Shown: positions 38,858-48,000, counted from the stretch's first letter. The stretch: DNA of 64,000 bases from Ureibacillus xyleni (GCF_900217795.1 NZ_OBMQ01000004.1:186001-250000); one strand, 5' to 3'. The notes: generated by a model not told the origin, from the sequence alone. Translations and numbers: made by a program.

Positions 38858-41101
38858 ATGACTTTAAAACGTAAGAAGTTATTTACTGCAACTACTGCCA
38901 CTACATTAGTTGCTTCAGCTCTTTTAGTAACACCAACATTTGCAGCAACTACTTTCAAAGATGTCCCATCCACACATTCACTATTTGAAGAAATTTCTTT
39001 ACTTGCATCTCAAGGTGTTATTACTGGTTACCCAGATGGCACGTTCAAGCCAGGTGCTGCACTTACTCGTGGACAAGCAGCAAAAATCATAGCGAATGTT
39101 TTAAAATTGGATGTGAAAAACGTAACAAATCCAAATTTTGCAGACGTTCCACCATCACACCAATATTACGGTCCGATTGCCGCATTAGCACAAGCGAACA
39201 TTATCAACGGCTATGATGACCAAACATTTAAAGTGAATGAAACGATTTCACGTGGACAAGTTGCGAAAATTATTGCCCTTGCCCTCAAATTAGAACCAAA
39301 AAATAATGATGCACTTCCGTTTACTGATGTTTCTAAAGAAGACACACCTTTTGTCAAAGCGTTATTAGACCATGGCATCACAAATGCTACAGGCACTACA
39401 TTCGGAGCAAACGAAGCGATCACACGTGGTCAGGCGGCAGCATTTATTGTTCGTGCATTAAATGTTTTTGCAAATCCAACGCCACAACCTCAGCCGGAGC
39501 CACAACCAGAACCAGTAGAAAAGGATTTTGAATTAACAATTCTTCACAGCAACGATACACATGCTCGTGCTGAAAATGCGCCAAAACGTGCTGCAGCTGT
39601 AAAAGAATTGCGTGCAGAAAATCCGAACTCACTGTTACTTGATGCAGGGGACGTATTCAGTGGCACGCTTTATTTCAATGAGTTCCAAGGTGAGGCAGAC
39701 TTAAAATTCATGAACTACATGGGGTATGACCTAATGACATTTGGGAACCATGAGTTTGATTTAGGTTCTAGCGCTGAAGGACACAAAGCATTAGCGGACT
39801 TCATAAAAGCAGCGGAATTTTCATTTGTTTCTGCAAACGTAGATTTCTCAGGTGATGACAAATTCACAGGATTATTCAATGACCTAACATCAAGTGAACC
39901 AGAAAAAGGGAAAATTTATTCTGGCATCGTAAAAGAAATCGATGGTGAGAAAGTTGGTATTTTTGGTTTAACAACTGCTGAAACGGCTGACATCTCTTCA
40001 CCTGGTAAAGTGAAATTCGAAAACTATATTGAAGAAGCGAATAAAGCCGTAAAAGCATTTGAAGACTTAGGCGTTGATAAAATTATCGCACTAACGCATA
40101 TCGGTTATGATGATACAGCGGCAATTGATAACGATTTAGAATTAGCAAAAGCGGTTGAAGGCATTGACGTGATTGTTGGTGGTCATAGTCATACGAAACT
40201 TGATGAACCTGTTGTTGTGGATAAAAACGCAAAAGGTGAAGAAAAAGACGCGACAATTATCGTTCAAGCTTACCAATATAGCGATTTCTTAGGCACACTA
40301 GACGTTGCATTTGATGAAAAGGGCGTTGTGGTTGAATACGCTGGAAAGTTAATTGAACTAGGGAAGTATACAGATGACCCAGGCGCATTAGAAATTTTAA
40401 AACCGTATAAAGAAAAAGTAGATGCTGTTCAAAATGAAGAAATTGGTGCAACAGCTACGGAAAGTCTAGCAAACCCACGCGTTACAGATGAAGGCAACAA
40501 AGACGGCTTGAGTGTTCGCAAAAATGAAACTGCTCTTGGAAACTACATTACAGATGGCATGCTAGCAAAAGCGAAAAACTACACGAAAAAAGAAGTGATC
40601 ATGGCGTTCCAAAACGGTGGAGGAATTCGTTCAAACATCGGACAAGGACCAATTACAGTTGGCGAAGTAATCTCGGTTCTGCCATTTGGTAATACATTAG
40701 CATTGATGGATGTGACAGGTGCCGAGTTAAAAGCAGCATTTGAAGTATCAGTTGGCAAATACCCTGAAGAAAACGGGGGCTTCTTACACGTTTCAAAAGG
40801 AACAAAAATTGAATTTGACTCTTCAAAACCAGCCGGAAGTCGCGTTGTCAACATTACGTATAAAGACGCGGGTGGAAACGATGTTGCCATTGAAGACGGA
40901 AAAACGTACACAGTAGCAACAAATGCCTTCACTGCAAAAGGTGGAGATGGCTATGACATGTTTGCGGCTGCATATGCAAATGGCAAAGTAACAGATCTTG
41001 GCCTTTCCGATTGGGAAAACTTGAGAGATCATTTAAAATCATTAAAAGAAGTGAAACCAGCAACAGAAGGCCGAATTGTAGACGTTGCCGCACAAAAATA
41101 A
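38858..41101 (+). CDS. SLH-anchored 5'-nucleotidase / UDP-sugar hydrolase
   Basis: A 747-residue exported protein. A signal peptide (cleavage near TFAATTF) is followed by three SLH domains (about residues 29-75, 90-140, 150-195) that bind secondary cell-wall polymer, a PQPEPQPEP linker, a metallophosphoesterase domain (LTILHSNDTHA, LLDAGDVFSG, TFGNHEFD, LTHIGYDD, VGGHSHT) and a 5'-nucleotidase C domain (FQNGGGIRSN, NAFTAKGGDGYDMF). It releases phosphate from extracellular nucleotides at the S-layer. ACGGAGGG precedes ATG 38858. Confidence 0.95.
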   Translation: MTLKRKKLFTATTATTLVASALLVTPTFAATTFKDVPSTHSLFEEISLLASQGVITGYPDGTFKPGAALTRGQAAKIIANVLKLDVKNVTNPNFADVPPSHQYYGPIAALAQANIINGYDDQTFKVNETISRGQVAKIIALALKLEPKNNDALPFTDVSKEDTPFVKALLDHGITNATGTTFGANEAITRGQAAAFIVRALNVFANPTPQPQPEPQPEPVEKDFELTILHSNDTHARAENAPKRAAAVKELRAENPNSLLLDAGDVFSGTLYFNEFQGEADLKFMNYMGYDLMTFGNHEFDLGSSAEGHKALADFIKAAEFSFVSANVDFSGDDKFTGLFNDLTSSEPEKGKIYSGIVKEIDGEKVGIFGLTTAETADISSPGKVKFENYIEEANKAVKAFEDLGVDKIIALTHIGYDDTAAIDNDLELAKAVEGIDVIVGGHSHTKLDEPVVVDKNAKGEEKDATIIVQAYQYSDFLGTLDVAFDEKGVVVEYAGKLIELGKYTDDPGALEILKPYKEKVDAVQNEEIGATATESLANPRVTDEGNKDGLSVRKNETALGNYITDGMLAKAKNYTKKEVIMAFQNGGGIRSNIGQGPITVGEVISVLPFGNTLALMDVTGAELKAAFEVSVGKYPEENGGFLHVSKGTKIEFDSSKPAGSRVVNITYKDAGGNDVAIEDGKTYTVATNAFTAKGGDGYDMFAAAYANGKVTDLGLSDWENLRDHLKSLKEVKPATEGRIVDVAAQK

Positions 41102-41109
41102 ATAACATT

Positions 41110-41142
41110 ACGGATTTACGTATTTGCGTAAGTCCGTTTTTA
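41110..41142 (+). terminator. Terminator of the SLH nucleotidase gene
   Basis: ACGGATTTACG (41110-41120) pairs with CGTAAGTCCGT (41127-41137), followed by TTTTAT. Confidence 0.8.
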
Positions 41143-41204
41143 TGTCTGTTTTTTGTAATTGTCATAAAAAGTTCAATGACTATTGTAAACATTTCAAAAT
41201 TTTG

Positions 41205-41233
41205 TTGAAATTAATACATACTGTTAATAAAAT
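41205..41233 (+). promoter_or_regulatory. Promoter of the 89-residue ORF
   Basis: TTGAAA (41205-41210), 17-base spacer, TAAAAT (41228-41233), 59 bases before the start codon. Confidence 0.6.
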
Positions 41234-41292
41234 AGTAGACATATATATTTATTAATAACTACTAATATCATTAGAAAATAATAGGAGGATTC

Positions 41293-41562
41293 ATGAAAAA
41301 AAGATATAGTATTTTAGCAAAGATTCGAGACGGGCGATACTTTTACTTGAATTTTAATGATCCACAAATACTTGATTGTTTAAAACAAGTTCCTCCTCCT
41401 CAAGGTTTATTAGCAATCGCTCAATGGCCACTCTTCACCCATGCCGAAATTGAGTTTTTTGTAGAATTAATTAACGGAAATATCAGCTACTACCATTTAA
41501 AAGATCGAACAACAGACATCCGAGAAACGGTTTTCTTTGATACAACAGAATTAGATTATTAG
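41293..41562 (+). CDS. Hypothetical 89-residue protein
   Basis: A soluble protein beginning MKKRYSILAKIRDGRYFYLN, with a proline pair (VPPPQG) and an acidic end. No family is recognised. ATAGGAGGATTC precedes ATG 41293, and it lies between its own promoter and terminator, so it is probably a real monocistronic gene. Confidence 0.65.
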   Translation: MKKRYSILAKIRDGRYFYLNFNDPQILDCLKQVPPPQGLLAIAQWPLFTHAEIEFFVELINGNISYYHLKDRTTDIRETVFFDTTELDY

Positions 41563-41564
41563 CA

Positions 41565-41597
41565 AACCAAAAGTCTTTATGGGCTTTTGGTTTTTTA
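41565..41597 (+). terminator. Terminator after the 89-residue ORF
   Basis: AACCAAAAGTC pairs with GGCTTTTGGTT around TTTATG, followed by a T run. Confidence 0.85.
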
Positions 41598-41599
41598 TG

Positions 41600-41900
41600 T
41601 TGGTATTTATTTGCTGGGGAAATGAATAAAATACGCGCCTATTATCGTGATGAAGACGAAAATTAATTGTTGTTAGCAAGAAAAGTGGAGGTCATCTAAC
41701 TTATAAAAGCGAAAAAATGTTGTAATTACAAGAAAAATAGTATTCAGTAAAACAGCTATTCATTATACTTAGAAGACAAAAATTATCGGGAGAGATTATA
41801 AAAAATGCATTTATTTCATCTTTGAAAGTCACTACGCTCAAATTTTCGTTATAGTTTTGTCGTTCATCAAGAACATGCATGAACTAGAGTGGGGGGAACC
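41600..41900. other. Intergenic stretch with repeat-like words (sequence E)
   Basis: No gene is supported; the longest start-to-stop frame with any ribosome site (near 41623) has 14 codons. GATGAAGACGAAAAT (41649-41663) and, on the minus strand, GATGAACGACAAAAC (41854-41868) match words in the gaps at 28.8 and 35.2 kb. Confidence 0.4.
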
Positions 41901-41904
41901 GCAA

Positions 41905-41940
41905 CAAAAAATGACGACCCAAGATTGAGTCGCCATCCGC
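41905..41940 (-). terminator. Terminator of the YxcD-like gene
   Basis: On the minus strand ATGGCGACTCA pairs with TGGGTCGTCAT around ATCT, followed by TTTTTTG. Confidence 0.75.
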
Positions 41941-41949
41941 CATCCATAA

Positions 41950-42243
41950 TTAAAATTCGATTTTTGCAATAATGCCTTCTTCATCGTGTAAATCTAACAC
42001 GATTCTAGCAGAAAGGGAGTCGCGATGAAGTTGTTCATCAATATATAGGCGAATTGCCGTAATAAAATTTACTGTGTTATAAAGATCCATTTGTCCGTTT
42101 ACATAAGCCTCGGCCGTAAAACCCGCGTCGTCATCATACATTAACTCGACTTCTACTTCCTGAGGTTGTACGTTTTTAAACTTTGCATGGAACAAGCAAA
42201 GTGCGTTGATTACTTCTTGTTCGGATAAAATTAATTTCTCCAA
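41950..42243 (-). CDS. yxcD: DUF2653 protein (YxcD-like)
   Basis: A 97-residue soluble protein; the stretch QPQEVEVELMYDDDAGFTAEAYVNGQ is typical of DUF2653 (YxcD of Bacillus). Function unknown. It overlaps the upstream membrane-protein gene by 13 bases, so the two are translationally coupled. Confidence 0.8.
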   Translation of the reverse strand: MEKLILSEQEVINALCLFHAKFKNVQPQEVEVELMYDDDAGFTAEAYVNGQMDLYNTVNFITAIRLYIDEQLHRDSLSARIVLDLHDEEGIIAKIEF

Positions 42244-42695
42244 TGATCTGTTACCTCTTTATCTTTTTTGCGCTTCATCATTTGGTAAATTTTCATACAT
42301 AAGAACACAATGAAAATAATGGCAGCTGCGTTAATGGCAAAACCTAAAATATTTCCAAGTAAGCCCATGTCTGCGAATAAGCTACCGAATAGTAAGCCAG
42401 CTAGCCCACCGATGAATAATCCTCGCATTAACCCGCCAGAGAAAAATCCACCTTTTTTTGCTGTTGTTGCTGTGCCCGTCGTATTTTTATTTGTTGTCGT
42501 TGCTTTGTTTACGTTTGTTCCTGCATCGTTGTCTTTGATATTATTATTGTTCGTACCTGGGTTAGAATTATAGCTTTTTTTACCAGATTTGTACTTTTTT
42601 GCTTCCACCGTTTGAACGTCATCTTGAAGAATAACCGTTCCGACACTTGTGAATGCTAGAGTAAAGGCTAACAATATTGCTGATACTATTTTCAT
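42231..42695 (-). CDS. Secreted/membrane protein with glycine-rich helix region
   Basis: A 154-residue protein: signal peptide (about residues 1-30), a low-complexity N/T/K-rich linker (NNNNIKDNDAG, TTTNKNTTG), then two glycine-rich membrane segments (LMRGLFIGGLAGLLFGSLF and a second helix) and a basic tail. ATG 42695 follows GGAGG; the frame is open to 42722. The architecture resembles Tim44-like-leader proteins found next to YxcD. Function unknown. Confidence 0.72.
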   Translation of the reverse strand: MKIVSAILLAFTLAFTSVGTVILQDDVQTVEAKKYKSGKKSYNSNPGTNNNNIKDNDAGTNVNKATTTNKNTTGTATTAKKGGFFSGGLMRGLFIGGLAGLLFGSLFADMGLLGNILGFAINAAAIIFIVFLCMKIYQMMKRKKDKEVTDHWRN

Positions 42696-42846
42696 TAATA
42701 AAATCCTCCATCCTATACACACTTCTATAATTATAACAAAATATTATGCTTAAAAAAAATAAATACTCTAACATTATTATGAATAATTATATAAATTCGA
42801 TTCAGTGATAAATATTCCAATTCTCTAGAGTGAAAGGGTGAAAAGA

Positions 42847-43110
42847 TTGCAAGATCCCCGTTTTAAAGTAGCAAATCGAGAAGCACTCATCGGCATCGCT
42901 TTAGTGCTAATCAATTTTGCCATTTGGTTTGGGTTTGCTTATGGATTAGGTTCAAAAGACCCGGCTGAATATTCGTATATCTTTGGATTTCCAGCATGGT
43001 TTTTCTACAGTTGTTTTGCCGGAACGATTTTCATGATTGTTCTTATTTGGATAACAATAAAATTATTTTTTAAAAATATCCCATTTGATGATGGGGGAGA
43101 AGAACAATGA
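42847..43110 (+). CDS. yhdT: YhdT-like small subunit next to PanF
   Basis: An 87-residue protein with two membrane helices, ending NIPFDDGGEEQ. The start MQDPRFKVANREA and the end NIPFDD follow YhdT (DUF997), encoded beside panF in enterobacteria. The frame opens at GTG 42838, but AAAGGGTG covers it and is well spaced for TTG 42847. Its stop overlaps the panF start by ATGA. Confidence 0.82.
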   Translation: MQDPRFKVANREALIGIALVLINFAIWFGFAYGLGSKDPAEYSYIFGFPAWFFYSCFAGTIFMIVLIWITIKLFFKNIPFDDGGEEQ

Positions 43111-44537
43111 TTCAGTGGCAAGTGATTATTCCCCTCATCCTATTTTTAATCATTATTTTTGCAATTGGGTTTTGGGCAAATAAACAAGTACGACAATCTG
43201 ATTCTTTTTTACAAGAATATTTTCTCGGTGGGCGTGAAATGGGTGGATTTTTACTCGCCATGACGATGATGGCAACATACGGAAGTGCATCTAGTTTTAT
43301 CGGGGGACCCGGTGTTGCTTATAACCTTGGTTTAGGATGGGTGTTGCTGGCGATGGCACAACTTCCGGCAGGGTATTTCGTCTTAATGGTTTTAGGGAAA
43401 AAGTTTGCCATCATTTCTCGTCGATATGAAGCAATCACGTTAATTGATTTTCTAAAAAAACGTTATGAAAGTAATGTCGTCATTATCCTATCTGCAATTA
43501 GCATCATCGTATTTTTATTTGCAAGTATGACAGCACAATGGGTTGGGGGAGCTCGGTTAATCGAATCGTTAACGGGGCTGCATTATCCGGTGGCATTAAT
43601 TATTTTTGCCGTAACTGTGTTAGTTTATGTTACAATTGGCGGTTTTCGTGCGGTTGCGTTAACGGATGCGATGCAAGGCTCTGTTATGATTGTCGGGACA
43701 ATCATCCTTTTAATCGGTACCATTATCGCAGGTGGAGGAATTGAAAATATTATGACTTCATTAGCTACTGAAAATCCAAAAATGTTAACCCCATTTGGAT
43801 CAGACGGGTCACTAACACCTTTATATGTTTCCACTTTTTGGATTCTAATTGGCTTAGGGGTAGTTGGATTGCCTCAAATTGCAGTGCGGGCAATGAGTTA
43901 TAAAAATTCCCAAAGCTTACATCGGGCGATTCTTATTGGCACGATTGGGATTGGGACCATCATGTTTGGCATGCATTTAATCGGTGTGTTAGCAAGACCA
44001 GTATTACCAGGCATTGAGGTTGGGGATAAGGTGATGCCGCTATTAACATTAGAAGTGTTGCCACCGATTCTAGCTGGCATTGTGTTAGCTGCTCCAATGG
44101 CGGCCATTATGTCGACAGTGAATGCTTTACTCATTTTAGTCAGTTCAACATTTGTGAAAGATATTTACTTACATTTTATCAATCCGAACGCTGCAGAAGG
44201 GCAAATTAAATCGCGAAGTTTTTGGGTGACGACAATTATTGGGTTAGCGGTTGTCTTATTTGCTTTAAACCCCCCCGAATTTTTAATATGGCTCAATTTA
44301 TTTGCCTTTGGAGGGTTAGAGTCAGCATTTCTATGGTCCATCGTTTTAGGGTTGTATTGGAAAAGGGCGAACAAATATGGGGCAATTGCATCGATGATAA
44401 GTGGGCTCACGTTATATATTTTGATTGATCGGCTTTCCCCACATATTTTTGGCATGCATACGGTGACAATTCCTATTTTACTATCGTTTGTTGTGTTTGT
44501 TGGGGTGAGTTTGGCAACAGAAAGAAGGACTAGTTAA
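43107..44537 (+). CDS. panF: Sodium/pantothenate symporter
   Basis: A 476-residue sodium:solute symporter with about 13 membrane helices. FFLGGREMGGFLLAMTMMATYGSASSF style motifs (here near residues 38-65) and GIGLPQIAVRAMSYK-like loop are family hallmarks. Coupling to yhdT supports pantothenate as substrate. It starts inside the yhdT stop (ATGA). Confidence 0.9.
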   Translation: MIQWQVIIPLILFLIIIFAIGFWANKQVRQSDSFLQEYFLGGREMGGFLLAMTMMATYGSASSFIGGPGVAYNLGLGWVLLAMAQLPAGYFVLMVLGKKFAIISRRYEAITLIDFLKKRYESNVVIILSAISIIVFLFASMTAQWVGGARLIESLTGLHYPVALIIFAVTVLVYVTIGGFRAVALTDAMQGSVMIVGTIILLIGTIIAGGGIENIMTSLATENPKMLTPFGSDGSLTPLYVSTFWILIGLGVVGLPQIAVRAMSYKNSQSLHRAILIGTIGIGTIMFGMHLIGVLARPVLPGIEVGDKVMPLLTLEVLPPILAGIVLAAPMAAIMSTVNALLILVSSTFVKDIYLHFINPNAAEGQIKSRSFWVTTIIGLAVVLFALNPPEFLIWLNLFAFGGLESAFLWSIVLGLYWKRANKYGAIASMISGLTLYILIDRLSPHIFGMHTVTIPILLSFVVFVGVSLATERRTS

Positions 44538-44627
44538 TTATCTTAATTTTCATTATAATAGAGATAGTGAAATTAGGGATTTTCTAGAAAGAAATGACCA
44601 AAAGTGAAAAAGGGGGGTCATTTCAAA

Positions 44628-45206
44628 ATGACAAACAATGCAACAAAACAATATAATGGAATAATTTTATTAACAGGGTATTTACAGCGCTTATTCGTCG
44701 CAGAAACAATTTACGAGCGAATTGGCGAACATTATGATCCCGAGCGAATGGCTATCATTCACAATCTATTGGATGAAACGTACAAAGTTTTACCAGTGTT
44801 TGAACAAACTCATACGCTTACGGAAACGCAAAAAGTTCAACTTCAAGTGATTACCGAACAAGTGGAACAATTAATGCAAAGCTATTTTAAACCAATGGCT
44901 GTTTCGTTTAATTATAAACTGGCGATTGTGGGCTCGTCCCTTTACGCTGAACAAAAGGTGAATGCCGGCATTATTCGATTAGGCGAAGTGTTTAAAGTGG
45001 AAGTAAACAGAGATTTCCATCAAAGAGTGAAGTTTTATGAGCAACGGACAAAAATGATTGACTATTTGGTAGGGATGTTGCATCAAAAGAAAGAAATTGA
45101 AGAACAATTTATGAAGCCAGTCGATCCTTGGTTTGACGATGTGATGAGAAATAAGGATTACATCTTATCGGATATGAAACAAATTGGGGAATTAATCGAG
45201 TTTTAG
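44628..45206 (+). CDS. Hypothetical helical protein, 192 residues
   Basis: A soluble, all-helical protein beginning MTNNATKQYNGIILLTGYLQ. No catalytic motif or family is recognised. The frame opens at GTG 44604, but AAAGGGGGG precedes ATG 44628. It stands alone and ends at a strong terminator. Confidence 0.7.
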   Translation: MTNNATKQYNGIILLTGYLQRLFVAETIYERIGEHYDPERMAIIHNLLDETYKVLPVFEQTHTLTETQKVQLQVITEQVEQLMQSYFKPMAVSFNYKLAIVGSSLYAEQKVNAGIIRLGEVFKVEVNRDFHQRVKFYEQRTKMIDYLVGMLHQKKEIEEQFMKPVDPWFDDVMRNKDYILSDMKQIGELIEF

Positions 45207-45236
45207 TACGGGGAGCAATCCTCGTACTTTTTTTGT
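45207..45236 (+). terminator. Terminator after the 192-residue ORF
   Basis: GTACGGGGA pairs with TCCTCGTAC around GCAA, followed by seven T. Confidence 0.88.
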
Positions 45237-45239
45237 AGC

Positions 45240-45273
45240 GAAAAAATGCTCCCTATATTAAGAGAGCATTGAC
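45240..45273 (-). terminator. Terminator of the GIY-YIG gene
   Basis: On the minus strand AATGCTCTC pairs with GGGAGCATT, followed by TTTTTTCG. Confidence 0.8.
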
Positions 45274-45279
45274 GTTATA

Positions 45280-45651
45280 TTAATAAAATACTTTGTCCAC
45301 GTTATACTTCGCTTTAAATTGGTTAATCGCGTACGTTTCGTAAATTTCACGTTCCATTGCGTCTTCCACTTCGTACACCTCGATTTTGTAAATTTCATCT
45401 CGATGATTTTTCATTGGCGACACATTATCTTCAAAATGTTTTTTAATACGTTGGCGAATTTTACGGGCTTTTCCGACAAATAACACTTCATTGGCTTTAT
45501 TGTAAAATAAGAAAATCCCACCTTTATCACGCGTGATTTTATGAAAGTCAATAAATCCAAAGTAAGGGGTAATTGGAACATCGCCCTCTTTTAGTTCTTG
45601 CTGTCTTTGATAAATGACCACATTCGGTTTTGGCATTTCAATTTTAATCAA
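45280..45651 (-). CDS. GIY-YIG domain protein
   Basis: A 123-residue protein with a UvrC-like N-terminal nuclease fold: GGIFLFYNKANEVLFVGKAR (GIY...YIG equivalent), RQRIKKHF and the acidic helix AMEREIYETYAINQFKAKYN. The first motif is GIF-LF and the second FVG, so both tyrosines are replaced or shifted; activity is uncertain. It may serve in DNA repair. It is monocistronic. Confidence 0.75.
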   Translation of the reverse strand: MIKIEMPKPNVVIYQRQQELKEGDVPITPYFGFIDFHKITRDKGGIFLFYNKANEVLFVGKARKIRQRIKKHFEDNVSPMKNHRDEIYKIEVYEVEDAMEREIYETYAINQFKAKYNVDKVFY

Positions 45652-45811
45652 CTACATTCACGTCCTTCATTTGTATAGAGTTCCATGCTACCATATTTAC
45701 CAATGAATTGCTATAGTTCTACGATTTGCATGATAGAGCAAATTTTCTATTAGTATCAACAGAATTCGTAAATATTATCCGAGAAGCCGCTTTTGGGATG
45801 GAAGGAATTTG

Positions 45812-45841
45812 TTGACAATTTATTTCGTAAATTAGTATTAT
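45812..45841 (+). promoter_or_regulatory. Promoter of the TetR-family gene
   Basis: TTGACA (45812-45817), 18-base spacer, TATTAT (45836-45841). Confidence 0.7.
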
Positions 45842-45867
45842 ATAAACATCCTACAAAGTATGTTTAT
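45842..45867. promoter_or_regulatory. Probable TetR operator
   Basis: The perfect inverted repeat ATAAACAT-N10-ATGTTTAT directly follows the -10 box, where the transcript would begin; this suits autoregulation by the downstream TetR protein. Confidence 0.65.
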
Positions 45868-45906
45868 GTAATACTTTGGTGAATGCAAAAGAATGGAGGT
45901 GTTAAC

Positions 45907-46695
45907 TTGTCTGTGCGTGAAAAAGTCTTCCAGGAGGCAGAAAAATTACTTGAAAAAAAGCCATTTGATCAAATTACTTTTGCAGAAATTGCCGAGTTAG
46001 CCGGTGTGCATTGGACAGCGGTTAGAAGACATTTTGGGAATAAAGAAGAGATGAGAAATTGGCTACAGGAAAAACAATCAACCATGAATGAGACTTTTAC
46101 GGATACTAGGACACGAATCATTGAAGCAGGGACAAAAACTTTTTCTGTTCAAGGTTACTGGAATGCGTCTCTCGATAAAGTTGCGGCAGAAGCAGGAATG
46201 ACAAAAGGTGCTGTTTACTGGCACTTTTCTAGTAAGCAAGATTTGTTTTTGGCGATTTTAGAACATAATTTAACACAACAGCTAAAAGTTCTTCCATTAC
46301 AAATAGAGAAAATATTATCCTCAAATAATCCTGAAGAAGCTTTAACAAGTTGGCTTAAATTACAATTCAATTTTTTTGACCAGGAAGAAGGTTCTTCAAG
46401 ATTGTTCCTTGAGTTTGTTACATCAAGTAGGGAGCCAGAAATTCATCATAAGCTACAAATGATTCACAGTAAAATTATTGAGGGTGTTGGTGTCTATCTA
46501 GGTGAAATGCAAAAGAAGAATCTGATTACGAGTGAGGTAAATGCAGAGTCTCTTAGTATTACAATTGATGCATTAATGAAAGGCATCCTAATTGAATACA
46601 TTATTGATCCAACACATTTTAAATCAAAGTCAATATTTGAAACTATTTCGAGTGTTCTTTGGAATGGAATAATTCCAAAAATAGACCGTAATTAA
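45907..46695 (+). CDS. TetR-family regulator with two tandem HTH domains
   Basis: A 262-residue protein carrying two TetR_N domains: the first at about residues 5-50 (ITFAEIAELAGVHWTAVRRHF), the second at about 65-110 (ASLDKVAAEAGMTKGAVYWHFSSKQDLF), then a helical ligand-binding domain. A doubled DNA-binding module is unusual. GGAGGT (45895-45900) is 6 bases before TTG 45907, preferred over ATG 45883. Its stop codon lies within the 9-bp duplication made by the MITE, so the protein is intact. The alpha/beta hydrolase downstream may be a target. Confidence 0.85.
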   Translation: MSVREKVFQEAEKLLEKKPFDQITFAEIAELAGVHWTAVRRHFGNKEEMRNWLQEKQSTMNETFTDTRTRIIEAGTKTFSVQGYWNASLDKVAAEAGMTKGAVYWHFSSKQDLFLAILEHNLTQQLKVLPLQIEKILSSNNPEEALTSWLKLQFNFFDQEEGSSRLFLEFVTSSREPEIHHKLQMIHSKIIEGVGVYLGEMQKKNLITSEVNAESLSITIDALMKGILIEYIIDPTHFKSKSIFETISSVLWNGIIPKIDRN

Positions 46696-46953
46696 ATTTA
46701 GGGCACTGAAAAAGTCGATTTTAATAAATTTTTATAATAAAAATAAGCTCAGATCTTTTAGGAAGTGGGATTCACGAAGACTCCTACGGGAACAGCTTGA
46801 GCTGAAGACCCCGCAGGAGCTTGCGACGAGGAGGCTGAAGCCAGCCCGTGGAAAGCGAAGTGAATCCCACCTTCTATTTAGAAGCAAATAATTACTATAA
46901 ATTTTTATCGGTATTTAGTTTTTCAGTGGCTTCAATTAAATTACGGACTTTTT
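46686..46953 (+). terminator. Terminator of the TetR gene, split by a MITE
   Basis: CCGTAAT (46686-46692) and ATTACGG with following ACTTTTTTG (46940-46953) would form a tight hairpin if the 235-bp element and one copy of AATTAAATT were removed. Confidence 0.7.
46699..46933. mobile_element. MITE-like palindromic element, copy 2 (235 bp)
   Basis: The same sequence as copy 1 (24432-24667) apart from a one-base deletion and a few substitutions, with the same ends TAGGGCACTG and CAGTGGCTTC. The flanking 9-bp direct repeat is AATTAAATT (46690-46698 and 46934-46942). The near identity and clean duplications suggest recent insertion. Confidence 0.87.
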
Positions 46954-47022
46954 TGTACGGTAAACATACTAAATGGTATTTGATTAGAATATTAATGCGT
47001 ATATTTTAGAAGGGGAATAGGT

Positions 47023-47991
47023 ATGAACATGAAAAGGGGAAAGAAAATGATAATTGCAATATTCACTAGTTTGTTACTGTTGTTTGTAGGGCTATATATT
47101 TATAACGCAATTGAGGTGAAAAAGGGGGAAATCAGCTTCTCTCCAAAAGGGGAATATGTAACGGTAAATGATGTGAAATTACATTACTATACGGAGGGGA
47201 AAGGTCAGCCAATTGTGTTTTTACACGGTGCAATGCTATCTGCAAATGATTATAAAGATGTACTAAAATTAGCAGCTGCTCATGGATACCAGGCATTCGC
47301 ATTTGACCGACCAGGCTATGGTTATAGTGAAAGACCAAAAGGAAAGGTAACCCCGATTTCCCAAGCAAAATTAATACGAAATGCTTTGAAAAAGATTGGA
47401 GTAGAAGATCCGATTATTGTTGTTGGACATTCATGGAGTGGTACAATGACACTTTCTTATGCACAGCAATTTCCAGATGAGGTGGCTGGCATTGTGTTGT
47501 TGGGAGCAGCTATGTATAAGGAAGGGTACCCAGCAGAAAATGGAGATGCACTATCTAAAATCGTTACAACTCCACTTGTAGGAGAGTTGATGTTAAATAC
47601 ACTATTAAAAACACCATTAGGTAAAAATTTAGCTAAAAGTACTGTAATTTCAACGTTTTCACCAGAAACTCCCCCTGATGGATATCTAGAAGAAACCATT
47701 GCTTTAGGATTTAGACCAGGCCAATTTAAAGCAAATCGTGAAGATGTATTGGAGTTCCCAAAAACATCGAAAGAGATCAGTTCTTACTATTCTAGTATAG
47801 AAACCTCTACGGTAATTGTAGTTGGTGAAAACGATCCATTTAATATTATTGAGCAAGGTAAAAGACTAAATGATGAACTAAAGCACTCAAAATTGCAAAT
47901 TATACCAGATATTGCTCACATGATACCTGTGCTGCATCCTCAGGTTGTTTTGGAAGCAATTAATCAACTAAATACCAATGAGTTTGATTGA
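47023..47991 (+). CDS. Membrane-anchored alpha/beta hydrolase
   Basis: A 322-residue protein with an N-terminal membrane helix (about residues 8-28) and an alpha/beta-hydrolase fold: oxyanion region VFLHGAM, nucleophile elbow VGHSWSGTM (Ser), acid GENDPF (Asp) and DIAHMIP (His). It is probably outward facing, an esterase or peptidase; substrate unknown. AGAAGGGGA precedes ATG 47023. It follows the TetR gene after the MITE and may be its regulated partner. Confidence 0.85.
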   Translation: MNMKRGKKMIIAIFTSLLLLFVGLYIYNAIEVKKGEISFSPKGEYVTVNDVKLHYYTEGKGQPIVFLHGAMLSANDYKDVLKLAAAHGYQAFAFDRPGYGYSERPKGKVTPISQAKLIRNALKKIGVEDPIIVVGHSWSGTMTLSYAQQFPDEVAGIVLLGAAMYKEGYPAENGDALSKIVTTPLVGELMLNTLLKTPLGKNLAKSTVISTFSPETPPDGYLEETIALGFRPGQFKANREDVLEFPKTSKEISSYYSSIETSTVIVVGENDPFNIIEQGKRLNDELKHSKLQIIPDIAHMIPVLHPQVVLEAINQLNTNEFD

Positions 47992-48000
47992 TAAAACAAA

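Noticed and set aside
42310-42573. 87-residue plus-strand ORF opposite the glycine-rich membrane protein
   Set aside because: Antisense to a gene with signal peptide and ribosome site; no start signal.
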